64,000 nucleotides of DNA. It comes from DATFFO01 sp963744905. Lineage in GTDB: Bacteria; Actinomycetota; Acidimicrobiia; Spongiisociales; ZC4RG35. Both the position numbers and the translations under genes were made by a program. Positions within the stretch are counted from its first letter, which is position 1. Every line of letters starts with the position of its first letter. The stretch lies in the NCBI GenBank assembly GCA_963744905.1, contig CAVUUV010000001.1:52359-116358 (forward strand), read 5' to 3'. A model generated the notes under the pieces. It was not told the DNA's origin, made no database searches, and saw only the letters and a program-made list of their open reading frames with translations. This document shows, one piece after another, positions 17,613 to 26,297 of this stretch.

Positions 17613-18521
17613 TCACCAGGCGAGTTCGGCGCAGCCCTGATGGCTATCGGGTTCCACCTGCAGGGTGGCATGGGCGATTCCGAAGTCGACCTCGAGCACT
17701 CGACGGGCCTCGTCGAGCACCGGGTGGGGGTCGACCTGTTCGGGTGTCATCAAATGAACCGATGCCACATTCATCTCCGAGGTGAGGGTCCACACGTGCA
17801 GGTCGTGTACGTCCTTCACCCCGTCGATCGAGGCGAGGCTGCCACGAAGCCGAGCCAGGTCGAGGTCCTCGGGAGCGGCCTGAACCAGGATCCTGACGGC
17901 ACTCCGCCCCAGTCGCCAGGCTCGGGGGAGGATGAAGACGCCGATGGCGGCACCGATAATGGGGTCGGCGTATAACCACCCCGTCGTCCACACCACCACC
18001 GCGGCGACGATCACACCCAGCGAGCCGAGCAGGTCGGCCAGCACCTCCAGATAGGCGCCCTCGACGTTGATCGACTCGGCAGCTCCCTCTCGCAGCAACC
18101 ACCAGCTCAGCAAGTTGACCACCAGACCGCCCACGGCCACGGCCAGCATGGGCCCCGAGCGGATCTCCGGTGGGTTCGACAGTCGCACCACCGCCTCATA
18201 GACCACATAGCCGGCTACCCCGAACAGGAGGGTGGCATTGGCGAGGGCGGCCAGTATCTCCAACCGGTACAGGCCGAACGTGCGTTGGGAAGAGCTGGTC
18301 CCGTGGGTGGCGGCCACGATGGCAGCCAATGACATGGCCAGGCCCAGGCCGTCGGTGGCCATGTGCCCGGCGTCTGACAGCAGCGCCAGCGAGCCAGTGA
18401 GGATTCCTCCCACTATCTCGGCCACCATGAAGGCCATCACCATCACCAGGACCCAGGTCAGGCGGTGACGGTACCGGGCTCCAGGACGGCCCCCAGGAGC
18501 GTGGCCGTGGTTGTCAGCCAT
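17613..18521 (-). CDS. Cation diffusion facilitator (Zn/Co/Cd exporter family)
   Basis: A 302-residue transporter with a short His-containing N-terminus, six hydrophobic helices and the metal-binding motifs SDAGHMATD (helix 2) and LADLLGS (helix 5). It ends with the cytoplasmic ferredoxin-like domain (DVHDLHVWTL). Members of the CzcD/ZitB branch exchange divalent metal for protons at the inner membrane. ATG 18521 directly follows an in-frame GTG. Confidence 0.92.
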   Translation of the reverse strand: MADNHGHAPGGRPGARYRHRLTWVLVMVMAFMVAEIVGGILTGSLALLSDAGHMATDGLGLAMSLAAIVAATHGTSSSQRTFGLYRLEILAALANATLLFGVAGYVVYEAVVRLSNPPEIRSGPMLAVAVGGLVVNLLSWWLLREGAAESINVEGAYLEVLADLLGSLGVIVAAVVVWTTGWLYADPIIGAAIGVFILPRAWRLGRSAVRILVQAAPEDLDLARLRGSLASIDGVKDVHDLHVWTLTSEMNVASVHLMTPEQVDPHPVLDEARRVLEVDFGIAHATLQVEPDSHQGCAELAW

Positions 18522-18586
18522 CACGATCGCCGATCATGGACTCCATCGTAGGAGAGGGTCTGCGCCAGGCCGGGGCGGCGGGAAAT

Positions 18587-19042
18587 CTAGAGGCGACCGG
18601 GCCGGGTGCGGGCGCTGAAGAAGCTGCCCGACTCGCGACCCGAGATACCTTCGATCGGGACCCGCACCACCACTCCGGGCTCGGGGAAGACGGTCCCCGG
18701 CGACAGGGGTGAGCCCAGAACCGAGCGGTACTTCTCGAGAATGGCGGCGATGATCTCTCTGGCCGTGCCGTCGTCCTCTACGAATTCGGCCTTGCCCCAT
18801 GCGATCACCGACTGCCAGGCCCCGGTGTTCTCGTCGACCTCGCTCACCTCGATGCAGACTGACGGGTTGGCGGTCAAGGCATCGACCCGTTCTCCTCTTC
18901 CGGTTCGCAGGCACACCGCCCCACCCACCATCACATAGGAGATGGGGGATACATAGGGCTTCCCGTCCGAGATGACCCCCATGTGGCCCACCATTCCTCG
19001 ATTGAGCAAGGTGTGGCAGTGCTCGGGTGAGAGATCGTTCAT
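18587..19042 (-). CDS. Pyridoxamine 5'-phosphate oxidase-like flavin-binding protein
   Basis: A 151-residue split-barrel protein. The opening LLNRGMVGHMGVISDGKPYVSP is the family's first strands, followed by TGRGERVDALTANPSVCIEV and a Trp-containing AWQSVIAWGKAEF. Small actinobacterial members bind flavin or F420 and are often in dormancy or stress regulons. It lies next to a DevS/DevR-like pair, which fits such a role. Start ATG 19042 has no clear ribosome binding site. Substrate unknown. Confidence 0.82.
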   Translation of the reverse strand: MNDLSPEHCHTLLNRGMVGHMGVISDGKPYVSPISYVMVGGAVCLRTGRGERVDALTANPSVCIEVSEVDENTGAWQSVIAWGKAEFVEDDGTAREIIAAILEKYRSVLGSPLSPGTVFPEPGVVVRVPIEGISGRESGSFFSARTRPGRL

Positions 19043-19083
19043 GGAGCCGACATTACCGGACGGCTGCTCCCTTCCACGAAGGA

Positions 19084-19743
19084 CTACCACTCCTCGGGGT
19101 CGGCGTCCTGTTCTCCCCTGAGACGAGCAACGTAGGCAGCCGCCTCGCTGCGGTTGCTCATTCCCATCTTGGCCAGGATGGTCGAGACGTAGTTCTTGAC
19201 CGTTTTCTCGGCCAGGAACATCTCCTCGGCGATCTGGCGGTTTGTCATCCCCTGGGCGATGTGTCCCACGATCACACGTTCCTGGTCTGTCAACTCGGCC
19301 AGCTTGGGATCCTCTCGAGAGCCGTGGCGGAGCCGGTCGAACAGTCTCTCGACCATGGCCTGGTCGAGGAGAGACTCTCCGGCTGCAACCCGGCGGATGT
19401 CCTCCAGCAGCTCGCTCCCGTTGATGCGCTTGAGCACATAGCCAGAAGCCCCGGCCATGATCGACGCCATGAGTGCTTCTTCATCGGCGTATGAGGTCAG
19501 CATCAGGACCCTGACGTCGGGGAATGCATCGAGGATCTCACGGCAGGCCTCGATCCCGGAACGGTCGGGCATCCGCACATCCATCACCACTACATCGGGA
19601 CTGTCGAGTCCCACCCTGCGCACTGCCTCCTCGGCGGAAGCCGCCTCACCAACCACCTCGATATCGGGTTGAGAATCGAGCATGGCCGTCAGGCCCCGAC
19701 GGACGATCTCGTGATCGTCGACAAGCAGAATTCGTATTGCCAT
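19084..19743 (-). CDS. NarL/DevR-family response regulator
   Basis: A 219-residue protein with an N-terminal receiver domain (VDDHEIVRRGL, phospho-acceptor Asp in VVVMDVRMPD, Lys in YVLKRINGSELL) and a C-terminal LuxR-type helix-turn-helix (LTDQERVIVGHIAQGMTNRQIAEEMFLAEKTVKNYVSTILAKM, cited in parts). Start ATG 19743. It is divergent from its probable partner kinase, with only 52 bp between, so a shared autoregulated promoter is likely. Confidence 0.92.
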   Translation of the reverse strand: MAIRILLVDDHEIVRRGLTAMLDSQPDIEVVGEAASAEEAVRRVGLDSPDVVVMDVRMPDRSGIEACREILDAFPDVRVLMLTSYADEEALMASIMAGASGYVLKRINGSELLEDIRRVAAGESLLDQAMVERLFDRLRHGSREDPKLAELTDQERVIVGHIAQGMTNRQIAEEMFLAEKTVKNYVSTILAKMGMSNRSEAAAYVARLRGEQDADPEEW

Positions 19744-19795
19744 GGACACGTCAGCGTAACCAACCCGGGGAAACGCCGGTAGCCTGCGGCTTCGA

Positions 19796-20908
19796 ATGAG
19801 CACCCGGATACCCGTCCAGCGTTTCAAAGCCTTGACGGAGGCGGCGGCGACTGTGGTGGGGGCAACACAGCTGGAGACCCTGTTGGGACTGCTGGTGGAG
19901 ACCGCCATGACCACGACCGGAGCCCGTTACGGGGCGCTCGGGGTGATCGGGGAGCACGGAACCCTGGTCGAGTTCGTACACCGGGGTATCGACCCCGCCA
20001 CGGCGGAGAAGATCGGTCACCCGCCGGAGGGACGCGGCGTGTTGGGAACTCTGATCCGCGACGGTGCCGTCGTCCGCCTGAAGAGCATCTCGGATCACCC
20101 CGACTCGGTGGGGTTTCCTCCTCACCATCCCTCGATGGAGACGTTCCTGGGCATGCCGGTTGCCACCTCCAAGGAGGTATTCGGCAATCTCTACCTGACC
20201 GAGAAGCCAGGGGGGTTCTCCGAGGAAGACGAGACGGTGGTGGGGGCATTGGCGGCCATCGCCGGCGCTGCCATCGAGACCGCCCGGCTCCGCACTCGGC
20301 TGGCCCGGCTGGCCGTGATCGAGGATCGGGAGAGGATCGGCCGCGACCTGCACGATTCGATCATCCAGGACCTGTTTGCTACCGGTCTCGAATTGCAGGG
20401 ACTGGCTTCCACCGTCGAGGACGAAGCAGTGACCGATGCGCTCAACGGTGCCGTTGACCGAATCGACGGGGCCATCGAGTCCTTGCGGCGGGTGATCGCG
20501 GACCTGGGCAGGCGGGGAAGCAAATCTCGATTTGGGGAAGCCCTGCGAAAACACACCTCTCAGCTGGCCAAGGCATACGGGGTGGCAGTGTTCGTGTCCG
20601 TCAGCCCTCCCGACCTCGAGCTCGAGCCCGAGCTGGGTGCTGAGGTGATGCCCCTGGTGGGCGAGGCGGTTTCCAACGCCTTGCGTCACTCGGGGACGGG
20701 TGTAGTCGACGTTAGCGTCGAGCTCCTCTCCGATCGGCTCGTGCTGTCGGTGGTGGATCAGGGAAGCGGGTTCGTACCCGACAATGTCGAACGGGGCATG
20801 GGGCTCGACAATCTTGAGAGTCGGACCAAGGGTCTGGGTGGTGAGGTGTCAGTCCGGTCGGTGGTCGGCGCCGGCACCGTCGTGGAGGTAGTTCTTCCCA
20901 TCGGGTGA
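19796..20908 (+). CDS. GAF-domain sensor histidine kinase (DevS/DosS-like)
   Basis: A 370-residue cytoplasmic kinase with one GAF domain (about 20-165), a HisKA_3 dimerisation helix with H-box GRDLHDSIIQDLF, and a HATPase domain with N-box GEAVSNALRHS and G-box VDQGSGF. Mycobacterial DevS has two GAF domains; this protein has one, and heme binding cannot be judged. It presumably phosphorylates the divergently encoded regulator. Its last 60 bp overlap the convergent SRPBCC gene. Confidence 0.9.
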   Translation: MSTRIPVQRFKALTEAAATVVGATQLETLLGLLVETAMTTTGARYGALGVIGEHGTLVEFVHRGIDPATAEKIGHPPEGRGVLGTLIRDGAVVRLKSISDHPDSVGFPPHHPSMETFLGMPVATSKEVFGNLYLTEKPGGFSEEDETVVGALAAIAGAAIETARLRTRLARLAVIEDRERIGRDLHDSIIQDLFATGLELQGLASTVEDEAVTDALNGAVDRIDGAIESLRRVIADLGRRGSKSRFGEALRKHTSQLAKAYGVAVFVSVSPPDLELEPELGAEVMPLVGEAVSNALRHSGTGVVDVSVELLSDRLVLSVVDQGSGFVPDNVERGMGLDNLESRTKGLGGEVSVRSVVGAGTVVEVVLPIG

Positions 20909-21355
20909 GCCGGCAGCCGACAGGGCCCATTCAGCTATCCGATCTACCCAGTCGGTGACGGTGGCTCGGGCCACCCGGGTGAGGATGAGGCGATCCATGA
21001 TGCTGCCGATCGAACCCAGAGGAGGTTTGTAGTTGGCCTGCAGATGAAGAATCGAGGTGGAGCCGTCACTCCTCTCCACGGCCAGCTCTCCCTCCAGTCG
21101 GGGAAATAGAGACTCGGCGCCTGCCGCTCGCCACCGAACCGGCACCACCGCCCCCCGGCGGTGCATGACCGGACGGTCCATCGCCACTACTACCTCTTTG
21201 GCAATGGGCCCTCCCGGCCCGACCTTGCTGCGTAATTCCTCCCCGCGCCGGTAAGCGGCAGCCCCCATCCCCTGCATCTCTGCGCCATGGGAGACGAGTA
21301 GCTCGATCACCCTCTGTTCGGGCAGGGCGACCTCGACGGAGTAGTCGACGAACAA
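20849..21355 (-). CDS. SRPBCC (polyketide cyclase/START-like) domain protein
   Basis: A 168-residue protein with the START-like arrangement: an opening beta strand (FVDYSVEVALPEQRVIELL), central strands RRGAVVPVRWRA and the C-terminal long helix. Start TTG 21355 follows AGGTGAG. The ligand is unknown. It is the second gene of a pair with the CBS protein (4-bp gap). Its 3' end overlaps the convergent histidine kinase gene by 60 bp. Confidence 0.7.
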   Translation of the reverse strand: MFVDYSVEVALPEQRVIELLVSHGAEMQGMGAAAYRRGEELRSKVGPGGPIAKEVVVAMDRPVMHRRGAVVPVRWRAAGAESLFPRLEGELAVERSDGSTSILHLQANYKPPLGSIGSIMDRLILTRVARATVTDWVDRIAEWALSAAGSPDGKNYLHDGAGADHRPD

Positions 21356-21359
21356 CAGC

Positions 21360-21728
21360 TCACCTACCTGTTGCGGCCCACAACAGATCTTTGATGCTGA
21401 TGATGCCGATCAACTTGCCGTCCTCGGTGACGGGAAGGTGGCGGTAACCGGTGGCATTGAGCCAGTCGGTAGCACTCTCGAGGTCCGTGGAGGAATCGAT
21501 CGTGTCGGGCTCCGGTGTCATGATGTCACTGGCTTCCAGGTCGGTGACGTCGCCGTCGCAGCAGGCCACGACGATGTCGCGATCGGTGACGATGCCCAGC
21601 AGGCGGGTGCCGTCCATCACCGCCAGCGAACCGACGCCCTCTTCGACCATCAGCTTGGCCACCTCGGTAACAGGCGTGTCGGTGGCGCATCCGATCGGTG
21701 GGCCCAGTACGAGTTCTGAGATGTCCAT
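21360..21728 (-). CDS. CBS-domain pair protein
   Basis: A 122-residue protein made of two CBS domains only. The first ends in LLGIVTDRDIVVAC and the second in KLIGIISIKDLL, the typical adenosine-ligand sites. AGGAGG lies eight bases before ATG 21728. Such proteins sense AMP/ATP or similar ligands. Probably cotranscribed with the SRPBCC gene. Confidence 0.9.
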   Translation of the reverse strand: MDISELVLGPPIGCATDTPVTEVAKLMVEEGVGSLAVMDGTRLLGIVTDRDIVVACCDGDVTDLEASDIMTPEPDTIDSSTDLESATDWLNATGYRHLPVTEDGKLIGIISIKDLLWAATGR

Positions 21729-21835
21729 CTGATCTACCTCCTCCTGGAATCGTCGTCTCCCATCATCGAACAGGCCAGGGGCCAATGACCCGCCACCCCG
21801 GGACCTCGTACCCTCGCTTGCTTTTTATCAGCAGA

Positions 21836-21860
21836 ACGGAACCCTGAGGGGTCCGTTTTG
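21836..21860 (-). terminator. Candidate terminator after prfC
   Basis: ACGGA and TCCGT, with inner CCC/GGG around a TGA loop, form a short stem with one mismatch. It lies about 40 bp past the prfC stop and is flanked by a T-run on the plus strand, so orientation is uncertain. Confidence 0.35.
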
Positions 21861-21897
21861 TAGGGGAGAACGCGATCTGGGATGGAGCTGCTCGGGG

Positions 21898-23484
21898 TCA
21901 GGAGACGACGATCGGGTCGAGCGTGATCCCCTCCAGGTCGCGCTGGGCCGCCTCGAGGTGGTAGGCGCTGGTGAACAGGGCCAGCAGGGTCCCGTCGGGG
22001 CGGCCGACCACCTCCACGTTCCTCCTCCCTCGCAGCCGGTCCGCTCCCTGGCGGTCGGTACGTCGGGCGAGGACGTAGGGGGTGGGAGTCAGCTCGATCC
22101 GGGCTCCGAACTCGTTCTCCAGTCGGTAGCGAGCGACGTCGTACTGCATCGGGCCCACGGCAGCCAGGATCGGCTCCTGCTCCCCGCGGTCGGGATGTTT
22201 CAGCACCTGGATCACTCCCTCTTCGTCGAGTTGGGTGATGCCGCGCCGGAACTGCTTGTAGCGGCTCGTGTCCATGTTGCGGCCCACCTTGAAGTGCTCG
22301 GGGGCGAACGTGGGGATGGGTGGGAACCGGAAGGAGGATCCCGTGGTCACGGTATCGCCGATGTTCAGGTCCCCGGCATTGACCAGGCCCACTACGTCGC
22401 CGGGGAAGGCGACATCCACCGTGTCCCGGTCGCGCCCGAACACCTGATGGGCATACTTGGTGGAGAAAGCGCGCTGTGTGCGGACGTTGGTGAGGGTCAT
22501 GCCCCGCTGGAATTCGCCCGACGCAATGCGGACATAGGCGATGCGGTCCCGGTGGCGGGGATCGAGGTTGGCCTGGACCTTGAAGACGAAGCCGGAGAAA
22601 GGTTCGGTGACCGGATGATGCCCGCCCCCGCGATCCACCATGGGCCCGGGCGCAGGGGAGATGTCGACCAGAGCATCCAGCAGGAGGCGGACGCCGAAGT
22701 TCCACAGGGCGGAACCGAAGAACATCGGCGTGGTCTCCCCGGCCAGGAATCGCTTCTGGTCGTGGTCGGCACCGATCGCATCCAGCAGCTCCAGCTCGGA
22801 CCTGGCCGTGTGCGCCCCCTCCGCCACGAGGTCGAGGCTCTCGGCGGGGGAGTCGGTTTCGCTGCTCCGGGTGGCGCCGTGCGAGGTTCGCCCGTATCGC
22901 CACACCCGGCCGTCCCGACGATCCACGATGCCGGCCAGCTCACGACCCATGCCGACCGGCCAGGTGACAGGGGTGGCCGTCACTCCGAGCTGATCTTCGA
23001 TCTCATCGATCAGCTCCAGGCCGCCGAGTGAGGGCCTGTCACACTTGTTGACGAAGGTGAGCAGCGGGATCTGGCGGCTGCGGGCAACCTGGAACAGCTT
23101 GAGCGTCTGAGGCTCGATCCCCTTGGCGGCGTCGAGGACGATCACCGCAGCGTCGACCGCCGACAGCACCCGGTACGTGTCCTCGGAGAAGTCGCGGTGC
23201 CCGGGGGTGTCGAGCAGGTTGATCACGTGGCCCCGGTACTCGAACTGGAGGACGGTCGAGGTGATCGAGATGCCCCGCTGCCGCTCCAGTTCCATCCAGT
23301 CCGAGGTGACATCGCGTTGTCTCCCGGCCCGGGCCTTGACCGCCCCAGCCTCTTCGATGGCCCCCGAATAGAGCAGGAGCTTCTCGGTCAGGGTCGTCTT
23401 TCCGGCGTCGGGGTGGGAGATGATGGCGAACGTGCGTCTGCGTTCGGTCTGGGCTGTTATGTCGGCGCGAGCGGAGATGGTCAC
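21898..23484 (-). CDS. prfC: Peptide chain release factor 3
   Basis: A 528-residue GTPase, close to the usual 529. G1 is AIISHPDAGKTTLTEKLL, the switch region contains RGISITSTV, G3 is DTPGHRDFSEDTYR and G4 is NKCD. The RF3-specific C-terminal part includes GPMQYDV and RYRLENEFGA. RF3 removes RF1/RF2 from the ribosome after termination. Start GTG 23484 is preceded by GAGGAA; longer frames add an unrelated N-terminus. Confidence 0.95.
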   Translation of the reverse strand: MTISARADITAQTERRRTFAIISHPDAGKTTLTEKLLLYSGAIEEAGAVKARAGRQRDVTSDWMELERQRGISITSTVLQFEYRGHVINLLDTPGHRDFSEDTYRVLSAVDAAVIVLDAAKGIEPQTLKLFQVARSRQIPLLTFVNKCDRPSLGGLELIDEIEDQLGVTATPVTWPVGMGRELAGIVDRRDGRVWRYGRTSHGATRSSETDSPAESLDLVAEGAHTARSELELLDAIGADHDQKRFLAGETTPMFFGSALWNFGVRLLLDALVDISPAPGPMVDRGGGHHPVTEPFSGFVFKVQANLDPRHRDRIAYVRIASGEFQRGMTLTNVRTQRAFSTKYAHQVFGRDRDTVDVAFPGDVVGLVNAGDLNIGDTVTTGSSFRFPPIPTFAPEHFKVGRNMDTSRYKQFRRGITQLDEEGVIQVLKHPDRGEQEPILAAVGPMQYDVARYRLENEFGARIELTPTPYVLARRTDRQGADRLRGRRNVEVVGRPDGTLLALFTSAYHLEAAQRDLEGITLDPIVVS

Positions 23485-23686
23485 TTCGTTCCTCGGGGGC
23501 GGGAAGCCGGGCGAAATCGATGACGGCACCCATAATGTTATCGGGTGGCCGTTGTCGGCGGCTAACCTGCATCTCACCGATACAAGAGGTGTCGGCACGG
23601 GTGGTGGCTCGGCTGCGACTGATGTCGCATCGCCGGTCCACCCGATCCAGGCGCCATGAGCGTCAAGAATCGATTGAGGAGAACGC

Positions 23687-23965
23687 ATCAACATCTACGT
23701 GGGCAACCTGCCCTTTCAATACGACTCGGCATCGCTCGAGTCCCTGTTCAGCTCCTACGGCGCCGTGCAGTCGGCGGCCGTCATAACCGACCGTGACACG
23801 GGTCGGTCCCGTGGGTTTGGTTTCGTCGAGATGGCCGACGACGATGCACGCCGGGCCATCGACGAGTTGAACGGCAAGGACATCGACGGTCGCAGGCTGA
23901 CCGTCAACGAGGCTCGCCCCCGCTCCAGTGGGCCCCGGCGAGGAGGCGATCGCCGTTATCGGTGA
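23687..23965 (+). CDS. RRM RNA-binding protein, apparently starting with ATC
   Basis: A 92-residue single-RRM protein. RNP2 is IYVGNL and RNP1 is RGFGFVEM, and the C-terminal tail is Arg/Gly-rich. The domain's first strand requires translation from ATC 23687, which sits where ATG stands in relatives (Met-Asn-Ile-Tyr-Val-Gly-Asn). GAGGAGA lies five to six bases upstream and an in-frame TGA lies 12 bases upstream. The only later standard start, GTG 23699, would delete most of RNP2's strand. It is followed by a DEAD-box helicase, suggesting RNA remodelling. A G-to-C sequence error is the alternative. Confidence 0.85.
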   Translation: MNIYVGNLPFQYDSASLESLFSSYGAVQSAAVITDRDTGRSRGFGFVEMADDDARRAIDELNGKDIDGRRLTVNEARPRSSGPRRGGDRRYR

Positions 23966-25256
23966 GCGCTTGCCCGGCGATGTGATCGCCGGGCAGGGCT
24001 CCACAGACGAAGATGTCGCCGGCCCGGTCTCGTTTGCCGCGCTCGGTCTTCCCGATGACCTGATCGCGGTCCTGACTGACGAGGGCATCGAACGGCCCAC
24101 CCCGATCCAGGCACTTTCCATCCCCGACGGTCTGGCCGGACGGGACGTGTGCGGGAAAGCCGAGACCGGATCCGGCAAGACCTACGCCTTCGGCCTCCCC
24201 TTGCTGGTGGGTCTCGGCGCCCCCGGTTCCACGACGCCGCGTGCGTTGGTCCTCGTGCCCACCCGCGAGTTGGCGGCGCAGGTTTGTGCCGCGCTCCAGG
24301 GGCCGGCCGACGTGCGCGGCCTCCGCATCGAGGCCGTCTACGGAGGGGTGCCCATGAGCCCCCAGATCAAGGCGGTCCGCCGCGGCTCGGACCTGGTGGT
24401 GGCGACGCCGGGAAGGCTCCTCGACCTGCACCGCAGGGGGGTGCTCGACCTCGGGGATGTGACGAGCGTGGTTATCGACGAGGCTGATCAGATGGCGGAC
24501 ATGGGGTTCCTTCCCCAGGTTTATGACGTGATGGCGGCGATCCCTTCCGGACATCAGACGATGCTCTTCTCGGCCACTCTCGACGGGCAGGTGGGCGTCC
24601 TGGTCCGCCGTTACATGAACGACCCGGTTGTGCACAGCGTGGACAAGAAGGGGGACATGGTCGACACGGTCGAGCACCGTTTCCTGGCCGTCCACCACAT
24701 GGACAAGATCAAGGTGGCGGCGGCCATCATCGACAACGCCAGTCGCTCGCTCGTCTTCGTCCGCACCAAGCGGGGCGCCGATCAAGTGGCACGTGATCTG
24801 AGGGCTGAGGGCATTCGCGTGGCCAAGACCCACGGTGATCTGCGCCAGGAGGTCAGGGAGAAGAGCCTGGATCGGTTTATCGACGGCAAGGTGCAGGCCC
24901 TGGTCGCCACCAACGTGGCGGCCCGGGGGCTGCACATCGACGACGTCGACGTCGTGATCCACTACGACCCGCCCGACGACTACAAGACCTTCGTCCACCG
25001 GTCGGGCCGTACCGCACGGGCGGGCGAGGAAGGGCTGGTGGTGACCCTGGTCGAGTGGGACCAGATTCTCGAGGTGGAACGCCTCCAGGCCATCGCCGGT
25101 CTCAACACCGAGATCACCAAGATGTACTCCAACGATCCCCGTCTGACCGACCTCACCGCGTTTCAGCCCGACGAGGTCGAGCGCCGGCGCAAGACTGCGG
25201 CCGATCTGTCGCGAAGGGTAAGTCGGCGGCGGTCCCGGCGCGGACGACGCCGCTAG
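23928..25256 (+). CDS. DEAD-box RNA helicase
   Basis: A 442-residue helicase with Q-motif RPTPIQ, motif I AETGSGKT, PTRELAAQ, TPGRLLD, motif II as DEAD in VVIDEADQMADMGF, motif III SAT, and motif VI HRSGRTAR. The tail is Arg/Ser-rich. The start is uncertain: GTG 23928 lies inside the RRM gene, while GTG 23979 is the first after it. Neither has a clear ribosome binding site. The overlap with the RRM gene points to translational coupling and a shared RNA task. Confidence 0.92.
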   Translation: MGPGEEAIAVIGERLPGDVIAGQGSTDEDVAGPVSFAALGLPDDLIAVLTDEGIERPTPIQALSIPDGLAGRDVCGKAETGSGKTYAFGLPLLVGLGAPGSTTPRALVLVPTRELAAQVCAALQGPADVRGLRIEAVYGGVPMSPQIKAVRRGSDLVVATPGRLLDLHRRGVLDLGDVTSVVIDEADQMADMGFLPQVYDVMAAIPSGHQTMLFSATLDGQVGVLVRRYMNDPVVHSVDKKGDMVDTVEHRFLAVHHMDKIKVAAAIIDNASRSLVFVRTKRGADQVARDLRAEGIRVAKTHGDLRQEVREKSLDRFIDGKVQALVATNVAARGLHIDDVDVVIHYDPPDDYKTFVHRSGRTARAGEEGLVVTLVEWDQILEVERLQAIAGLNTEITKMYSNDPRLTDLTAFQPDEVERRRKTAADLSRRVSRRRSRRGRRR

Positions 25257-25325
25257 GCCACCCGTTTCCTCCCCCTGAGCAGACTTTGTCCCCTGGCGCC
25301 GGCCGGGGGGTAAGGTGCAGGCGGC

Positions 25326-26297
25326 CTAGGGGTTGACCACGAGCTTGCCGATCGCTCCCCGGGAACCGATCCGCTTCAAGGCTTCGGTTGCCCTCTCCAG
25401 CGGGAAGGTCTCCGACACCACGGGATCGATCCGCCCCTCCATGACCCAGTCGGTGAGGGTACGGAAGTTGTCCCGGTTCCGGTCGGGCTCGGTGGCGGCA
25501 AAGCGGCCCCAGAAGACCCCGACCAGTGAGGCCCCCTTGAGCAGGGCCAGGTTGACGGGAAGCGAGGGGATGGTGCCGGCGGCGAACCCGATTACCAGAT
25601 GTCGTCCTCTCCATGCGAGAGACCGGAAAGCCTGCTCGGTGATATCGCCGCCCACCGGGTCGAAGACCACATCGACCCCCCGGGGCGCCAGGTCCTTGAG
25701 GGCGTCGCGCACGGGAACCTGGTCATACCGGATCACGGCCGTGGCGCCCGAGGCCTTCACCGCCTCCTCCTTCTCGGTCGAGGAGACGGCAGCGATGACC
25801 TCCGCACCGAGTGTGGCGCCGAGCTGGACGGCGGCCATGCCCACCCCGCCGGCGGCACCCAGCACGAGCAGGCTCTCGCCGGGCTGGATCCGGGCCCGGT
25901 CCACCAGGGCGTGGTAACCGGTTCCGTAGGTGATGGGTAGGGCTGCTCCCACGTCGAAGCCCATCCCGTCCGGAAGGGGATAGAGCACGTCGACTCCTGT
26001 CACCGTGCGCTCGGCGTATCCGCCATGGCGAATGAAGCCGAACACCCGGTCGCCCGGCTCCGGCCACTCGACTCCGCCTGCCACCTCGGCGACGGTCCCG
26101 GACACCTCCATGCCCGGGGCGAAGGGAATTTCGGGCTGGTCCTGATAGAGGCCCTGTATCACCAGAAGGTCGGGGAAGTTGACTCCGGCGGCCTCGATCT
26201 CGACGAGAGCGCAGCCTTCGACTAATTCGGGTTCAGGAAGCTCCCCCATCGAGAGAGCATCGATGCCGTCGAGACGGGAGCAGATCAGGGCGCGCAT
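25326..26297 (-). CDS. Zinc-independent quinone oxidoreductase (MDR family)
   Basis: A 323-residue medium-chain reductase. The N-terminal GroES-like domain includes AAGVNFPDLLVIQG, the nucleotide-binding motif is GAAGGVGMAAVQLG, and GRHLVIGFAAG follows. No structural zinc cysteines are present, as in NADPH:quinone reductases of the Qor type. ATG 26297 overlaps the end of the upstream FAD oxidoreductase gene by 13 bp. Third gene of the operon that starts with the acyl-CoA dehydrogenase. Confidence 0.92.
   Translation of the reverse strand: MRALICSRLDGIDALSMGELPEPELVEGCALVEIEAAGVNFPDLLVIQGLYQDQPEIPFAPGMEVSGTVAEVAGGVEWPEPGDRVFGFIRHGGYAERTVTGVDVLYPLPDGMGFDVGAALPITYGTGYHALVDRARIQPGESLLVLGAAGGVGMAAVQLGATLGAEVIAAVSSTEKEEAVKASGATAVIRYDQVPVRDALKDLAPRGVDVVFDPVGGDITEQAFRSLAWRGRHLVIGFAAGTIPSLPVNLALLKGASLVGVFWGRFAATEPDRNRDNFRTLTDWVMEGRIDPVVSETFPLERATEALKRIGSRGAIGKLVVNP

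Noticed and set aside
23656..23690. ATG 23656 as start of the RRM gene through an undetected indel
   Set aside because: It would need an extra frameshift and places the ribosome binding site inside the gene. The ATC with a well-placed GAGGAGA is simpler.
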